Origin: Curtobacterium sp. MR_MD2014
Lineage (GTDB): Bacteria > Actinomycetota > Actinomycetes > Actinomycetales > Microbacteriaceae
NCBI RefSeq assembly: GCF_000772085.1
Contig: NZ_CP009755.1
Span: forward strand, 992,001 to 1,056,000
Direction of reading: 5' to 3'
DNA: 64,000 nucleotides
Shown here: positions 26,930 through 35,729 of the stretch, one piece after another
Numbering within the stretch: position 1 is the first letter of the stretch
Layout of the letters: each line of letters opens with the position of its first letter
Program-made: the position numbers and the translations under genes
The notes under the pieces: generated by a model
What the model was told of the DNA's origin: nothing
The model's input: only the letters and a program-made list of their open reading frames with translations
Database searches by the model: none

Positions 26930-27772
26930 ATGCACGTCTTCCTCACCGGCGCATCCGGGTACATCGGGTCATCAGTCCTCCGCGCACTCCTCGCCCACGG
27001 GCACCAGGTCACCGCGGTCGTCCGTTCCGACCAGAAGGCGCAGGCGGTCCGTGACGCCGGCGGCCAGGCGGTCGTCGGCGACCTGTCCGACACCGAGCTC
27101 GTGCGCCGACTCGCGCACGAGAGCGATGCCGTCGTCCACACCGCGTCGGCCGAGTCGGTGGACCCGGACTTCACGGCGACGGTGACCGAGGCGTTCTCGG
27201 GGACGTCGAAGCCGTTCGTGCACACGGGCGGCATCTTCACGTTCGGCGACTCGACCGACATCTCGGAGCAGTCGCCCGTCGACCCGCCGGAGCTCACGGC
27301 GTGGCGCGCCCCGATCGAGGCGCGGGTCCGCGCGAGCGACGCACGGACGACGATCGTCGCACCGGGCATCGTGTACGGCCGTGGCGCGGGCATCCCGGCG
27401 ATGTTCGTCGGCGACGGGGAGCACGAGGTCCGGCTGGTGGGCGACGGGTCACAGCGGTGGACGACGGTGCACGTCGACGACCTCGGCGAACTGTACGTCC
27501 TCGCCGTGCAGCGCGGGGAGCAGGACGGCTACGTCGTCGCCGCGACCGGTGACAACCCGACCGTGCGCGAGATCGCCGAAGCGGGCGCGCACGGGTCGCC
27601 GGTCGTCGCCGAGAGTGCCGACGACAGTCGGGAGCGGCTCGGTCGCGCGTACGCGGACGCCCTGCTGCTGCACCAGGAGGCGTCGGGCGCGCACGCGCGC
27701 GCCGCCTTCGGCTGGAACCCGACCCGACCGACACTGGTCGAGGACCTCGCCAGCGGGTCCTCCGCCCGCTGA
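26930..27772 (+). CDS. NAD(P)-dependent epimerase/dehydratase-like protein
   Basis: 280-residue extended short-chain dehydrogenase with the Rossmann motif TGASGYIG (residues about 6-13), DLSDTELVRRL, and YGRGAGIPAM. The usual YxxxK catalytic pair is not obvious, so it belongs with the NmrA/atypical SDR-like enzymes that bind NAD(P) and whose substrates vary. The ATG at 26930 puts the dinucleotide-binding motif at the normal distance; a TTG 12 nt upstream is possible. A strong terminator follows. Confidence 0.85.
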   Translation: MHVFLTGASGYIGSSVLRALLAHGHQVTAVVRSDQKAQAVRDAGGQAVVGDLSDTELVRRLAHESDAVVHTASAESVDPDFTATVTEAFSGTSKPFVHTGGIFTFGDSTDISEQSPVDPPELTAWRAPIEARVRASDARTTIVAPGIVYGRGAGIPAMFVGDGEHEVRLVGDGSQRWTTVHVDDLGELYVLAVQRGEQDGYVVAATGDNPTVREIAEAGAHGSPVVAESADDSRERLGRAYADALLLHQEASGAHARAAFGWNPTRPTLVEDLASGSSAR

Positions 27773-27786
27773 ACCCCGCTGCGGGG

Positions 27787-27830
27787 CGGACGGGAGGCCC
27801 GTGGCGGCCCCGTCACGGGCCTCCCGTCCG
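27787..27830 (+). terminator. Intrinsic terminator-like hairpin, GGACGGGAGGC family
   Basis: 17-bp perfect stem CGGACGGGAGGCCCGTG with complement at 27814-27830 and a 10-nt loop, 15 nt after the stop. Shares its stem sequence with the hairpins at 3541, 32998 and 61381. Confidence 0.8.
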
Positions 27831-27880
27831 CGTCCCGCCCCGCAGCGACCGACACAGGACGGATCCGCCGTCCGGCTCGG

Positions 27881-27980
27881 CATCGAGCGGACCAGCCGGG
27901 TACCGAGCGGACCAGCCGGGTACCGAGCGGACCGGCCTGCTACCGAGCGGACCGGCCCGGGTTCGAGCTGACCGGAGCGG
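27881..27980. repeat. 20-bp tandem array, five units
   Basis: TACCGAGCGGACCAGCCGGG repeats at exact 20-bp intervals from 27881 to 27980, decaying at the last unit. It lies between convergent genes, behind the terminator at 27787. Confidence 0.93.
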
Positions 27981-27998
27981 CGTCGAGCGAGAGGACGC

Positions 27999-28457
27999 TC
28001 AGTCGAACGTGTTCGTCATCGCATGTGCCGCCCGGTCGAGGTACGCCCACAGTTCGGCCTCGTCGAGGGGCGCCAACCCCAGCGACTCGACGGCCTCGTG
28101 CATGTGGTGGAGCCAGCGTTCCCGGGCTTCGGAGGTGATGCGGAACGGGTTGTGGCGCATCCGGAGCCGGGGGTGCCCGCGCTCCTCGCTGTACGTGCCG
28201 GGGCCACCCCAGTACTGCTGCAGGAACGCCGACAGCCGCCAGATCGCACCGTCGAGATCGTCAGCCGGGTACATCGGCCAGATGACCTCGTCCTGCTGCA
28301 CACCCTCGTAGAAGCGACGGACCAGCCGGTCGAAGGTCGGAGCACCGCCGATGCGTTCGTACAGGGAGCCGGTCGCGCTGGCGCCGTGCTCGCCGACGCG
28401 GAGCGTGATCGGCTGCGCCGGTACGCCGCCCCGGTCCGGAGGGGTGAGGTCGCTCAC
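27999..28457 (-). CDS. Truncated haemoglobin, group II type
   Basis: 152 residues: SLYERIGGAPTFDRLVRRFYEGV, YPADDLDGAIWRLSAFLQQYWGG, RLRMRHNPFRI, which contains the proximal-His (F8) region, and RERWLHHMHEAVESLG, as in actinobacterial trHbO. Binds haem and O2 or NO. GTG start at 28457 overlaps the mscS stop by 4 bp and has an AAGGA site. The first roughly 30 residues are flexible. Confidence 0.93.
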   Translation of the reverse strand: MSDLTPPDRGGVPAQPITLRVGEHGASATGSLYERIGGAPTFDRLVRRFYEGVQQDEVIWPMYPADDLDGAIWRLSAFLQQYWGGPGTYSEERGHPRLRMRHNPFRITSEARERWLHHMHEAVESLGLAPLDEAELWAYLDRAAHAMTNTFD

Positions 28458-29536
28458 TGGTGGTCCTTCCCGGGGTCCTGGCCGCGGTCGGTGTCGTCGG
28501 TGCGGATCGCCCGTCCGAACAGGTTCCCACGCTTCCCACCGCGCGACTTCGTCGGTGCGGGCGTCGGCTGCGTCCGGACCGACCGGAGGCCGTTGATCGA
28601 GGTGGCGTTCTCCCACCCCTCGGGCATGATCATCGCCATGGCGGGCAGCGTGACGCCGAGCTCGTCGACGGCGCGCTTCAGCCGCACGCGCATCTCGCGC
28701 CCGACGACATCGAGCTCGGACGCACGGGTCTTGACGACGAGACGGAACACCATCCCGGCGTCGGAGATCGACTGGAGACCCCAGATCTCCGGCTTCTCGA
28801 CGATCCGCTGACGCCAGCGCGGCTCCTGGGACATCGTCACCGCGGCACGCAGCAGGGCGTCCTGCACGGCGTCGATGTCGGTGTCGTACGGGACGGTGAT
28901 GTCGACCAGCACGCGCGACCAGCCCTGGGACAGGTTGCCGACGCGCAGGATCTGCCCGTTCGGGACGAACCACAGGATGCCGTTCACGTCGCGGATCTGC
29001 ATGACGCGGAGTCCCACGTTCTCGACCACGCCGGTGGCCTGCCCGGTGTCGACGACGTCCCCGACGCCGGCCTGGTCCTCGAGGATCATGAAGACGCCGG
29101 ACAGCAGGTCCTTCACGATGCTCTGCGCACCGACCGCGAGGCCCGCGGCGATCAGCGAGGCGCCACCGACGATCCCCACTGCGGCGTTCGGCAAGACCTG
29201 CGGGATGATCACGGCGAGGGCGATGATGACCACCGCCACGGTCGCCAGGTTCTCGAGCACACTGCCGAGGGTCCGGGTCCGTTGCACGACACGGGCGGTC
29301 TGCACCGGTGAGGCGATGAGCGCCTGGGTGTCGTCGACGTTCTGGCGCCGCTTGGCACCGTTCACCACCCGGTCGACGATGCCCTTGATCACGCGACGGA
29401 GGACGAGTCGGACGATGATCGCGGCGATGATCGTCACGACGATGACGATCGGGACGTGCCAGGTCTCGACGAACTGGGTGAAGGTGTTCGACATCCAGGC
29501 GGGGACGTCGTCGGTCGTGTTCGCAGCCAGGTCCAT
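28454..29536 (-). CDS. Mechanosensitive ion channel, MscS family
   Basis: 360 residues with two to three N-terminal membrane segments, the pore helix region LPNAAVGIVGGASLIAAGLAVGAQSIVKDLLSGVFMI, and the cytoplasmic beta domain (VGDVVDTGQATGVVENVGLRVMQIRDVNG...FVPNGQIL). Opens under membrane tension to release solutes. A TAGCAT element lies 10 nt before the start. The haemoglobin gene is downstream in the same operon. Confidence 0.93.
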   Translation of the reverse strand: MDLAANTTDDVPAWMSNTFTQFVETWHVPIVIVVTIIAAIIVRLVLRRVIKGIVDRVVNGAKRRQNVDDTQALIASPVQTARVVQRTRTLGSVLENLATVAVVIIALAVIIPQVLPNAAVGIVGGASLIAAGLAVGAQSIVKDLLSGVFMILEDQAGVGDVVDTGQATGVVENVGLRVMQIRDVNGILWFVPNGQILRVGNLSQGWSRVLVDITVPYDTDIDAVQDALLRAAVTMSQEPRWRQRIVEKPEIWGLQSISDAGMVFRLVVKTRASELDVVGREMRVRLKRAVDELGVTLPAMAMIMPEGWENATSINGLRSVRTQPTPAPTKSRGGKRGNLFGRAIRTDDTDRGQDPGKDHQ

Positions 29537-29554
29537 GATCCGAACGATGCTAGA

Positions 29555-29598
29555 GGGCGGGGCCTCGGCGACCCTTGAGGATCACCGAGGCCCCGCCC
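29555..29598 (-). terminator. Hairpin after pepN
   Basis: 14-bp perfect stem GGGCGGGGCCTCGG with complement at 29585-29598, 16-nt loop, between the pepN stop and the mscS promoter. No T-tract. Confidence 0.6.
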
Positions 29599-29620
29599 CT
29601 GCACTGCCGTCGGACGACGA

Positions 29621-32200
29621 TCAGGCGTCGGCCCCCTGGACCCGCAGCGCGCGCTCGGTGCCCGCGAGGTTCTCGGACACGATGCGGCGGAGCGCCGGGG
29701 TCTCCGGGTGTGCCTCGAGCCACGCGTTCGCGGCGTCGCGGAGCTCGACCGACGCGAGCGGCGCCGGGTAGAGGCCGCTGACGATCGTGTCGGCGATGTG
29801 GTAGCTCCGCTCGGCCCAGATGCTGGTCAGCACGTCGAAGTACCGCGACACGAGCCCCTCGAGGACGACCGGGCTGTTGGTGTGCTGGAAGCCGACGGTC
29901 GTCTGGCGGACGATGGCGTTCGGCGCCTCGGACGAGTCGACGAGCGACGAGAACGCCGCGAGCTTGCCCTCGGCGGTCGGGATCGTCGCACGCGCCCGGG
30001 CGGCGGCCTGCTCGCCCGAGGCCGTCTTGTCGGCGGCGAGCTCGGCGTCGACCTCGGCGTCACCGGCAGCACCGGCGAGGACGAGGCCCTCGAGCAGCTC
30101 CCAGCGCAGGTCGGTGTCGATCTCCAGGCCCTGCAGTGTGACGGACCCGTCGCGCAGGCCCTGCAGGGTCGTGACGTGCTCCGGCGTCGAGGCGATCTGC
30201 GCGAAGAACTTCACGAACTGGAACTGGGCGTCGGACCCGGCCTCGGCCGAGGAGGCCAGCTGCCAGAGGGTGTCGCCCACGGTGCGGACGGTGGCGTCGA
30301 CCTTCGCCGGTGCCACGTAGCTCCGGGCGGTCAGCAGCAGCTGCGAGAGCGTGGTGCGGATCGTGGTCGACTCGGTCTCGGTCGCGATGTTGCCGAGCAC
30401 CAGGCGGACGTAGTCGCTCGCGGGCGACTCGGCGTCGCGCGTGGCGTCCCACATCGCGCCCCAGACGATGGAGCGGGCGAGCGGGTTCGCGATCGCGGCG
30501 AGGTGCTCGATCGCGGTGCGGCGGGACTGCTCGTCGAGACGGATCTTGGCGTAGGCCAGGTCGTCGTCGTTGAGGAGCACGAGGTCGCCGCGGTGCACGC
30601 CGACGAGCTCGGGGACCTCGGTGCGGGCACCGTCGACGTCGATCTCGACGCGGTGCGTGCGCTCGAGCTTGCCGCCGCCCGACGCGGTGTCGGCACCGAA
30701 GGGCGCCGACTCGTCCGTCGTGAAGCCGTAGACGCCGATCGCCAGGCGGTGCGGGCGGAGCGTCGGGTGGTCGGCCGGAGCCTCCTGCAGCACGGCGAAG
30801 GACGTGATCACGCCGGATTCGTCGACCTCGATCTCGGGGCGCAGCGTGTTCACGCCGGCGGTCTCGAGCCACAGCTGCGACCACTCGGACAGGTCGCGGC
30901 CGCTGGTCGCCTCGAGCTCGACGAGCAGGTCGCGGAGCTCGGTGTTGCCGTGGTGGTGCTTCGTGAAGTAGGCCGAGACGCCCGCGAAGAACGCGTCGAT
31001 GCCGACCCACGCCACGAGCTGCTTGAGGACGGAACCGCCCTTGGCGTAGGTGATGCCGTCGAAGTTGACCTGGACGTCCTCGAGGTCGTTGATCGTCGCG
31101 ACGATCGGGTGCGTCGAGGGGAGCTGGTCCTGGCGGTAGGCCCAGGACTTCTCCATCGCCTGGAAGGTGGTCCACGCCTCGGTCCACTCGGTGGCCTCGG
31201 CGGTGGCGATGGTCGACGCCCACTCGGCGAACGACTCGTTCAGCCACAGGTCGTTCCACCACTTCATGGTGACGAGGTCGCCGAACCACATGTGCGCGAG
31301 CTCGTGCAGGATCGTGACGACCCGGCGCTCCTTGATGGCGTCGGTGACCTTCGAGCGGAAGACGTAGGTCTCGGTGAAGGTCACGCAGCCCGCGTTCTCC
31401 ATCGCGCCGGCGTTGAACTCCGGCACGAAGAGCTGGTCGTACTTCTCGAACGGGTACGGGACGTCGAACTTCTCCTCGTAGTAGGCGAAGCCCTTCTTGG
31501 TCGTCTCGAACACGTACTCGGGGTCGAGGTACTCGGCGAGCGAGCGCCGCGCGAAGACGCCGAGCGGGATGGTCCGACCGTCGCGGCTCGTGAGCTCGTC
31601 GCGGACGACCTCGTACGGGCCGGCGACGAGCGCGGTGATGTAGCTCGAGATCGTCGCGGTCGGGCTGAACGCCCATGTGGCGATCTCGCCGTCGACGTGG
31701 GGCTCGGGCGTCGGGGAGTTCGAGACGACCTGCCAGCGCGACGGTGCCGTGACGGTGAAGGAGAACTCGGCCTTGAGGTCGGGCTGCTCGAACACCGCGA
31801 ACATCCGGCGCGAGTCCGGGACCTCGAACTGGGAGTACAGGTAGACCTCGTCGTCGACCGGGTCGACGAAGCGGTGCAGGCCCTCGCCCGTGTTCGTGTA
31901 CATCGCGTCGGCGACGACCACGAGCTCGTTCTGCTCCTGCAGGTCGTCGAGCTGGATGCGCACGCCGTCGTTCACCGCGGCGACGTCGAGCGCCGAGCCG
32001 TTCAGGGTGATCGAGTGCACGGTCTTCGTGATCGCGTCGATGAAGGTCGAGGCGCCGGGCGTCGCGGTGAACCGGACGCGCGTGGTGCTGCCGAAGGTCT
32101 CGGCCCCGCGGGTCAGGTCCAGCTCGACGTCGTACGTCTGCACGTCGACGATCGCGGCGCGTTCCTGGGCTTCGGTTCTGGTGAGGTTCTCTCCGGGCAC
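29621..32200 (-). CDS. pepN: Aminopeptidase N
   Basis: Zinc M1 aminopeptidase that removes N-terminal residues from peptides in the cytoplasm. 859 residues, with the substrate-anchoring motif GAMEN and the zinc site HELAHMWFGDLVT...NESFAEW (HExxH-x18-E). The C-terminal third is the helical ERAP-like domain. GTG at 32200 with a GGAG site is chosen as start; the open frame runs further upstream, but that part is the antisense of the DsbA-like gene. Confidence 0.95.
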   Translation of the reverse strand: MPGENLTRTEAQERAAIVDVQTYDVELDLTRGAETFGSTTRVRFTATPGASTFIDAITKTVHSITLNGSALDVAAVNDGVRIQLDDLQEQNELVVVADAMYTNTGEGLHRFVDPVDDEVYLYSQFEVPDSRRMFAVFEQPDLKAEFSFTVTAPSRWQVVSNSPTPEPHVDGEIATWAFSPTATISSYITALVAGPYEVVRDELTSRDGRTIPLGVFARRSLAEYLDPEYVFETTKKGFAYYEEKFDVPYPFEKYDQLFVPEFNAGAMENAGCVTFTETYVFRSKVTDAIKERRVVTILHELAHMWFGDLVTMKWWNDLWLNESFAEWASTIATAEATEWTEAWTTFQAMEKSWAYRQDQLPSTHPIVATINDLEDVQVNFDGITYAKGGSVLKQLVAWVGIDAFFAGVSAYFTKHHHGNTELRDLLVELEATSGRDLSEWSQLWLETAGVNTLRPEIEVDESGVITSFAVLQEAPADHPTLRPHRLAIGVYGFTTDESAPFGADTASGGGKLERTHRVEIDVDGARTEVPELVGVHRGDLVLLNDDDLAYAKIRLDEQSRRTAIEHLAAIANPLARSIVWGAMWDATRDAESPASDYVRLVLGNIATETESTTIRTTLSQLLLTARSYVAPAKVDATVRTVGDTLWQLASSAEAGSDAQFQFVKFFAQIASTPEHVTTLQGLRDGSVTLQGLEIDTDLRWELLEGLVLAGAAGDAEVDAELAADKTASGEQAAARARATIPTAEGKLAAFSSLVDSSEAPNAIVRQTTVGFQHTNSPVVLEGLVSRYFDVLTSIWAERSYHIADTIVSGLYPAPLASVELRDAANAWLEAHPETPALRRIVSENLAGTERALRVQGADA

Positions 32201-32308
32201 GGACGCTCCAACTTCGCTTGCGGCGCGGACGATCGATGTCCGCGGTGAGGGGATCCCGGCAGGCGTCGTGCGCCGTCGGGACGATGGGATCAGCCTAGCG
32301 AGCGCGCG

Positions 32309-32314
32309 TACGCT
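32309..32314 (+). promoter_or_regulatory. -10 element of predicted leaderless promoter
   Basis: TACGCT, 6 nt, then the GTG at 32321. No ribosome binding site. Confidence 0.45.
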
Positions 32315-32320
32315 CGCAGC

Positions 32321-32965
32321 GTGACCGAGACGACTGTGGACAACACCGAGACCGCCCGCACCGCCGTGGAGTTCTGGTTCGACCCGAACTGCCCGTGGGC
32401 CTGGATGACGAGCCGCTGGGTCGGCGAGGTCGAGCGCCAGCGCCCGATCGACGTGACCTGGAAGGTGATGAGCCTCTTCGTCCTCAACGAGGACCAGGAC
32501 ATCCCGGACGATTACCGGGAGCGCATCCACACGGGACAGCTCTACCCGCGCATCGTCACCGCCGCGCTGCTCCGTCACGGCCAGGACGTCGTCAAGCCGC
32601 TGTACGACGCGCTCGGCGAGCACGTCCACCACCGCCAGGAGTCCGACCCCGACCAGGTCGTGCCCGCCGTGCTCCGCGAGCTCGACCTCGACGAGGACCT
32701 GCTCGAGTACGCGTGGACCGACGAGGTCGACCAGGCCGTCCGTGCGAGCCACCAGGACGGCATCGACCGGGTCGGTCAGGACGTCGGCACCCCGGTCATC
32801 GCCGTCGAGGGCACCGCGTTCTTCGGCCCCGTCATCTCCCCGGCGCCGAAGGGCCAGGAGGCGCTCGACCTGTGGGACGGCGTCGTCGCCGTCGCGAAGG
32901 TCCCCGGCTTCTTCGAGCTCAAGCGTTCGCGGACGGTCGGTCCGATCTTCGACACCGTCGAGTAG
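32321..32965 (+). CDS. DsbA-family protein, Rv2466c-type mycothiol-dependent reductase
   Basis: 214 residues, thioredoxin fold with helical insertion. The opening FWFDPNCPWAWMTSRW corresponds to the FWFDPxCPWxW active site of Rv2466c-like mycothiol-dependent nitroreductases, but the second cysteine of CPWC is Ala here, leaving a monothiol site. GTPVIAVEG is the cis-Pro loop. Divergent from pepN. Confidence 0.87.
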   Translation: MTETTVDNTETARTAVEFWFDPNCPWAWMTSRWVGEVERQRPIDVTWKVMSLFVLNEDQDIPDDYRERIHTGQLYPRIVTAALLRHGQDVVKPLYDALGEHVHHRQESDPDQVVPAVLRELDLDEDLLEYAWTDEVDQAVRASHQDGIDRVGQDVGTPVIAVEGTAFFGPVISPAPKGQEALDLWDGVVAVAKVPGFFELKRSRTVGPIFDTVE

Positions 32966-32997
32966 CCCGGCCGGCGTCCACGACGCGACCGGTGGAC

Positions 32998-33047
32998 GGA
33001 CGGACGGGAGGCGCGGTGCGGCTCCGCCCCGCGCCTGCCGTCCGTCC
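32998..33047 (+). terminator. Intrinsic terminator-like hairpin, GGACGGGAGGC family
   Basis: 19-bp stem with one mismatch (GGACGGACGGGAGGCGCGG against the arm at 33029-33047), between two convergent genes, so it may serve both strands. Confidence 0.75.
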
Positions 33048-33056
33048 GACGCCCCG

Positions 33057-33584
33057 TCAGGACAGGGGCAACCGCATCAAGGTCAGGTCGAGCCACCGGT
33101 CGAACTTCCGCCCGACCTCAGGCAGCACGCCGACGGTGGTGAAGCCGAGTCGCTCGTGGAGGGCGATCGAGCCGGTGTTCGTCGAGCAGATGCCCGCCAT
33201 CAGGACGTGCACGCCGGCCGAGCGGGCGTGCGCGACGAGCGCGTCCATGAGCACGGTGGCGATGCGCCGACCGCGGAACGCCGGGACGACGTAGACGCTG
33301 TGCTCCACGGTGTGCCGGTACCCCTGGTGCGGCCGGAAGGCGCTGTAGGTGACGTACCCGGCGACGGCGCCGTCGACCTCGGCGACCAGGACGGGCAGCC
33401 CGGCAGCCCGGCGCTCCGCGAGCCAGCCGTCGAAGTACTCCCGCGGGTGCGGCTCCTCCTGCCAGATCGCGGTCGAGTGCAGCACGGCGTCGACGTGCAG
33501 GGCGTGGACGACGTCGAGGTCACGCGGCTCGCAGTCGCGGACCGTGACCGAGGACGCCGACCCCGTCGCATATGCTGTCGCCAT
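33057..33584 (-). CDS. GNAT N-acetyltransferase, phosphinothricin/methionine-sulfoximine type
   Basis: 175 residues. Family features: HSTAIWQEEPHP, HTVEHSVYVVPAFRGRRIATVLM (acetyl-CoA pyrophosphate loop RGRRIA) and ALHERLGFTTVGVLPEVGRKFDRWLDLTLM. Proteins of this group acetylate methionine sulfone or sulfoximine and the herbicide phosphinothricin. Its ATG (33584) overlaps the divergent regulator's ATG by 2 bp. Confidence 0.88.
   Translation of the reverse strand: MATAYATGSASSVTVRDCEPRDLDVVHALHVDAVLHSTAIWQEEPHPREYFDGWLAERRAAGLPVLVAEVDGAVAGYVTYSAFRPHQGYRHTVEHSVYVVPAFRGRRIATVLMDALVAHARSAGVHVLMAGICSTNTGSIALHERLGFTTVGVLPEVGRKFDRWLDLTLMRLPLS
33571..33576 (+). promoter_or_regulatory. -10 element of predicted leaderless promoter (XRE-cupin regulator)
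   Basis: TATGCT followed by 6 nt and the ATG at 33583. It lies inside the 5' end of the divergent GNAT gene. Confidence 0.5.
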
Positions 33585-34236
33585 GTCTCAGATCGTAGAC
33601 GACTTCTCGGCGACGGTGGAACCGGTCACCGAGCACCCGGACGACGCCGACCAGCGTCGCCTGGGGGAGCGACTGCAGCGCCTCCGCACCGAGCGGAAGT
33701 GGAGCCTGACCGAGCTCGCCGAGGAGTCCGGCGTCTCCCGCGCGATGATCAACCGCGTCGAGCGCGGGGTGTCCAGTCCGACGGCGACGATCCTCGGGCG
33801 GCTGTCCGGGGCGTTCGGACTCACGATCTCGCAGCTCCTCGACGAGGCACTCGACCACGAGGTGCCCAGGGCGACCGACCCGGACGAGGCGCGTGGCGTC
33901 CAGCGCGGGGTGACCGCCGACTCCTGGACCGATCCCGAGACCGGGTACCGCCGTCGTCCGGTCTCGAGCGCCGACTTCCCCGCGGACGTCACCGAGGTGC
34001 GCCTCCCGGCCGGTGCGCAGGTGGCGTACCCGGCGTCCGCCTACGCGTTCCTGCGGCACTGCATCTGGGTGGTCGACGGTGTGCTCGAGGTCGTCGTCGG
34101 CGACGAGCCCACCCGGCTCGGTGCCGGCGACCGCATCGAGCTCGGTGAGCCCGCCGACGTGGTCTACCGGAACCCCGGCGCGGAGCCCGTGCGGTACGTC
34201 GTCGTGGTGGTCCGGGCCCCTCGGGGCCGGGAATAG
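33583..34236 (+). CDS. XRE-family regulator with C-terminal cupin domain
   Basis: 217 residues: helix-turn-helix at about 24-78 (LGERLQRLRTERKWSLTELAEESGVSRAMINRVERG) and a cupin sensor domain at about 135-215 (CIWVVDGVLEVVVGD, LGAGDRIELGEPADVVYRNPG). This class usually represses a neighbouring detoxification or amino-acid gene; the divergent GNAT gene is the obvious target. Confidence 0.92.
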   Translation: MSQIVDDFSATVEPVTEHPDDADQRRLGERLQRLRTERKWSLTELAEESGVSRAMINRVERGVSSPTATILGRLSGAFGLTISQLLDEALDHEVPRATDPDEARGVQRGVTADSWTDPETGYRRRPVSSADFPADVTEVRLPAGAQVAYPASAYAFLRHCIWVVDGVLEVVVGDEPTRLGAGDRIELGEPADVVYRNPGAEPVRYVVVVVRAPRGRE

Positions 34237-34239
34237 GAT
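34234..34239 (+). promoter_or_regulatory. -10 element of predicted leaderless promoter (rpiB)
   Basis: TAGGAT, 7 nt, then ATG at 34247. It overlaps the stop codon of the upstream regulator. Confidence 0.5.
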
Positions 34240-34246
34240 CGGAGCC

Positions 34247-34735
34247 ATGCGCATCCACCTCGGAACGGACCACGCCGGCCTCGAGTTCACCAAGACCCTC
34301 GCCCAGCACCTCACCGAGGCGGGGCACGAGGTCGTCGACCACGGGCCGACCGAGTACGACGCGCTGGACGACTACCCCTCGTTCTGCATCAACGCCGCGC
34401 ACGCGGTCGTGCAGGACCAGCGCGCGGGCGTCGAGGCGCTCGGGGTCGTCTTCGGCGGGTCGGGCAACGGCGAGCAGATCGCCGCGAACAAGGTGGAGGG
34501 CATCCGCGCTGCGCTGGTCTGGAACGAGTCGACCGCGCTCCTCGCCCGCCAGCACAACGACGCGAACGTCGTCTCGATCGGCGCGCGCCAGCACACCGAG
34601 GAGGAAGCGATGCGCTTCGTCGACATCTTCGTCGCCGAGCCCTTCTCGGGCGAGGAGCGTCACGCTCGCCGCATCGCGCAGCTGGCCGAGTACGAGACGA
34701 CGGGGCACATCGCCGGTCGGCAGATCGACGAGTAG
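34247..34735 (+). CDS. rpiB: Ribose-5-phosphate isomerase B
   Basis: Interconverts ribose-5-phosphate and ribulose-5-phosphate in the pentose phosphate pathway. 162 residues of the LacAB/RpiB family: MRIHLGTDHAGLEF, DDYPSFCINAAHAV, GVVFGGSGNGEQIAANKVEGIRA and NDANVVSIGARQHT. The anion-hole GSGNGE motif is intact. An 18-bp gap separates it from the downstream glycosylase. Confidence 0.94.
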   Translation: MRIHLGTDHAGLEFTKTLAQHLTEAGHEVVDHGPTEYDALDDYPSFCINAAHAVVQDQRAGVEALGVVFGGSGNGEQIAANKVEGIRAALVWNESTALLARQHNDANVVSIGARQHTEEEAMRFVDIFVAEPFSGEERHARRIAQLAEYETTGHIAGRQIDE

Positions 34736-34753
34736 TCCGGGTAGACAGGACCG

Positions 34754-35683
34754 ATGCCAGAGGGTCACTCCGTCCACCGCATCGCGAACCAGTTCTCCCG
34801 GCACTTCGTCGGCAAGCGCTGCGAGGTCTCCAGCCCACAGGGGCGGTTCGCCGCCGGTGCCGCCCAGCTCGACGGCAAGCGCATGGTCGCCGCCCGGGCC
34901 GTGGCGAAGCAGATGTTCCTCGAGTTCGAGGACGACCTGTTCCTCCGCGTCCACCTCGGGCTCTACGGGGCGTGGGACTTCGCGGGCGTGATCTCGTCGG
35001 CCGAGGCGCTGTCCGAGGACGGCGACGGCGAGGAGTCGCTGTCGTCGATCGGCGCCCCGCGGCTCGCCCGGTACCGGATGGCCGAGCAGGAGAAGTCGGA
35101 GGACCCGATCGAGTCCTTCCCACCGGACCCGGTCGGCCAGGTGCGCGTCCGCATCCTGACCGAGGACACCGTCGCCGACCTCCGCGGACCGACGGCCTGC
35201 GTCGTCGAGGACCCGGCCGGGGTGCAGCGCGCGCTCGACAAGCTCGGGCCGGACCCGATCAACGACGACGGCCCGGAGGCCGAGCAGACCTTCGTCGACA
35301 ACGTCCGGAAGCGGAACGTCGCGATCGGGCAGCTGCTCATGGACCAGGCCGTCGTCGCGGGCATCGGCAACATCTACCGGGCCGAGCTGCTCTTCCGGCA
35401 GCGCATCGACCCGTACAAGCCCGGCAGGAAGATCACCGTCGAGCAGGCGAAGGCGCTCTGGCAGGACTGGTCGAAGCTGCTGCACGCGGGGGTCCGTGAC
35501 GGCCTCATGCTGACGATGGACGACCTGTCCGAGGCCGACCAGGCGAAGGCCGTGCGCTCGCGGAAGGACCGTCACTGGGTGTACCACCGCGAGGGGGAGC
35601 CCTGCCGGGTGTGCGGCACCGAGATCCGGATGGCGGACATGGCCGGACGCAAGCTCTACTGGTGCCCGAAGGACCAGGAGTAA
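34754..35683 (+). CDS. Fpg/Nei-family DNA glycosylase
   Basis: 309 residues. Begins MPEGHSVHRIANQFSR (catalytic Pro2-Glu3; PEGH-type of Nei2-like enzymes), with the helix-two-turn-helix NVAIGQLLMDQAVVAGIGNIYRAELLF in the second half and a C-terminal zinc finger CRVC...WCPKD. The fourth zinc ligand, normally Cys, is Asp. Removes oxidised bases and cuts by beta/delta-elimination. Confidence 0.93.
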   Translation: MPEGHSVHRIANQFSRHFVGKRCEVSSPQGRFAAGAAQLDGKRMVAARAVAKQMFLEFEDDLFLRVHLGLYGAWDFAGVISSAEALSEDGDGEESLSSIGAPRLARYRMAEQEKSEDPIESFPPDPVGQVRVRILTEDTVADLRGPTACVVEDPAGVQRALDKLGPDPINDDGPEAEQTFVDNVRKRNVAIGQLLMDQAVVAGIGNIYRAELLFRQRIDPYKPGRKITVEQAKALWQDWSKLLHAGVRDGLMLTMDDLSEADQAKAVRSRKDRHWVYHREGEPCRVCGTEIRMADMAGRKLYWCPKDQE

Positions 35684-35729
35684 CGCCGGGAACCAGGAGG
35701 AGCCAGGGGACGAGGAGGCGCCGGCGCCG

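Noticed and set aside
29708..32248. 846-residue plus-strand frame
   Set aside because: Antisense to pepN, which has intact GAMEN and HExxH motifs.
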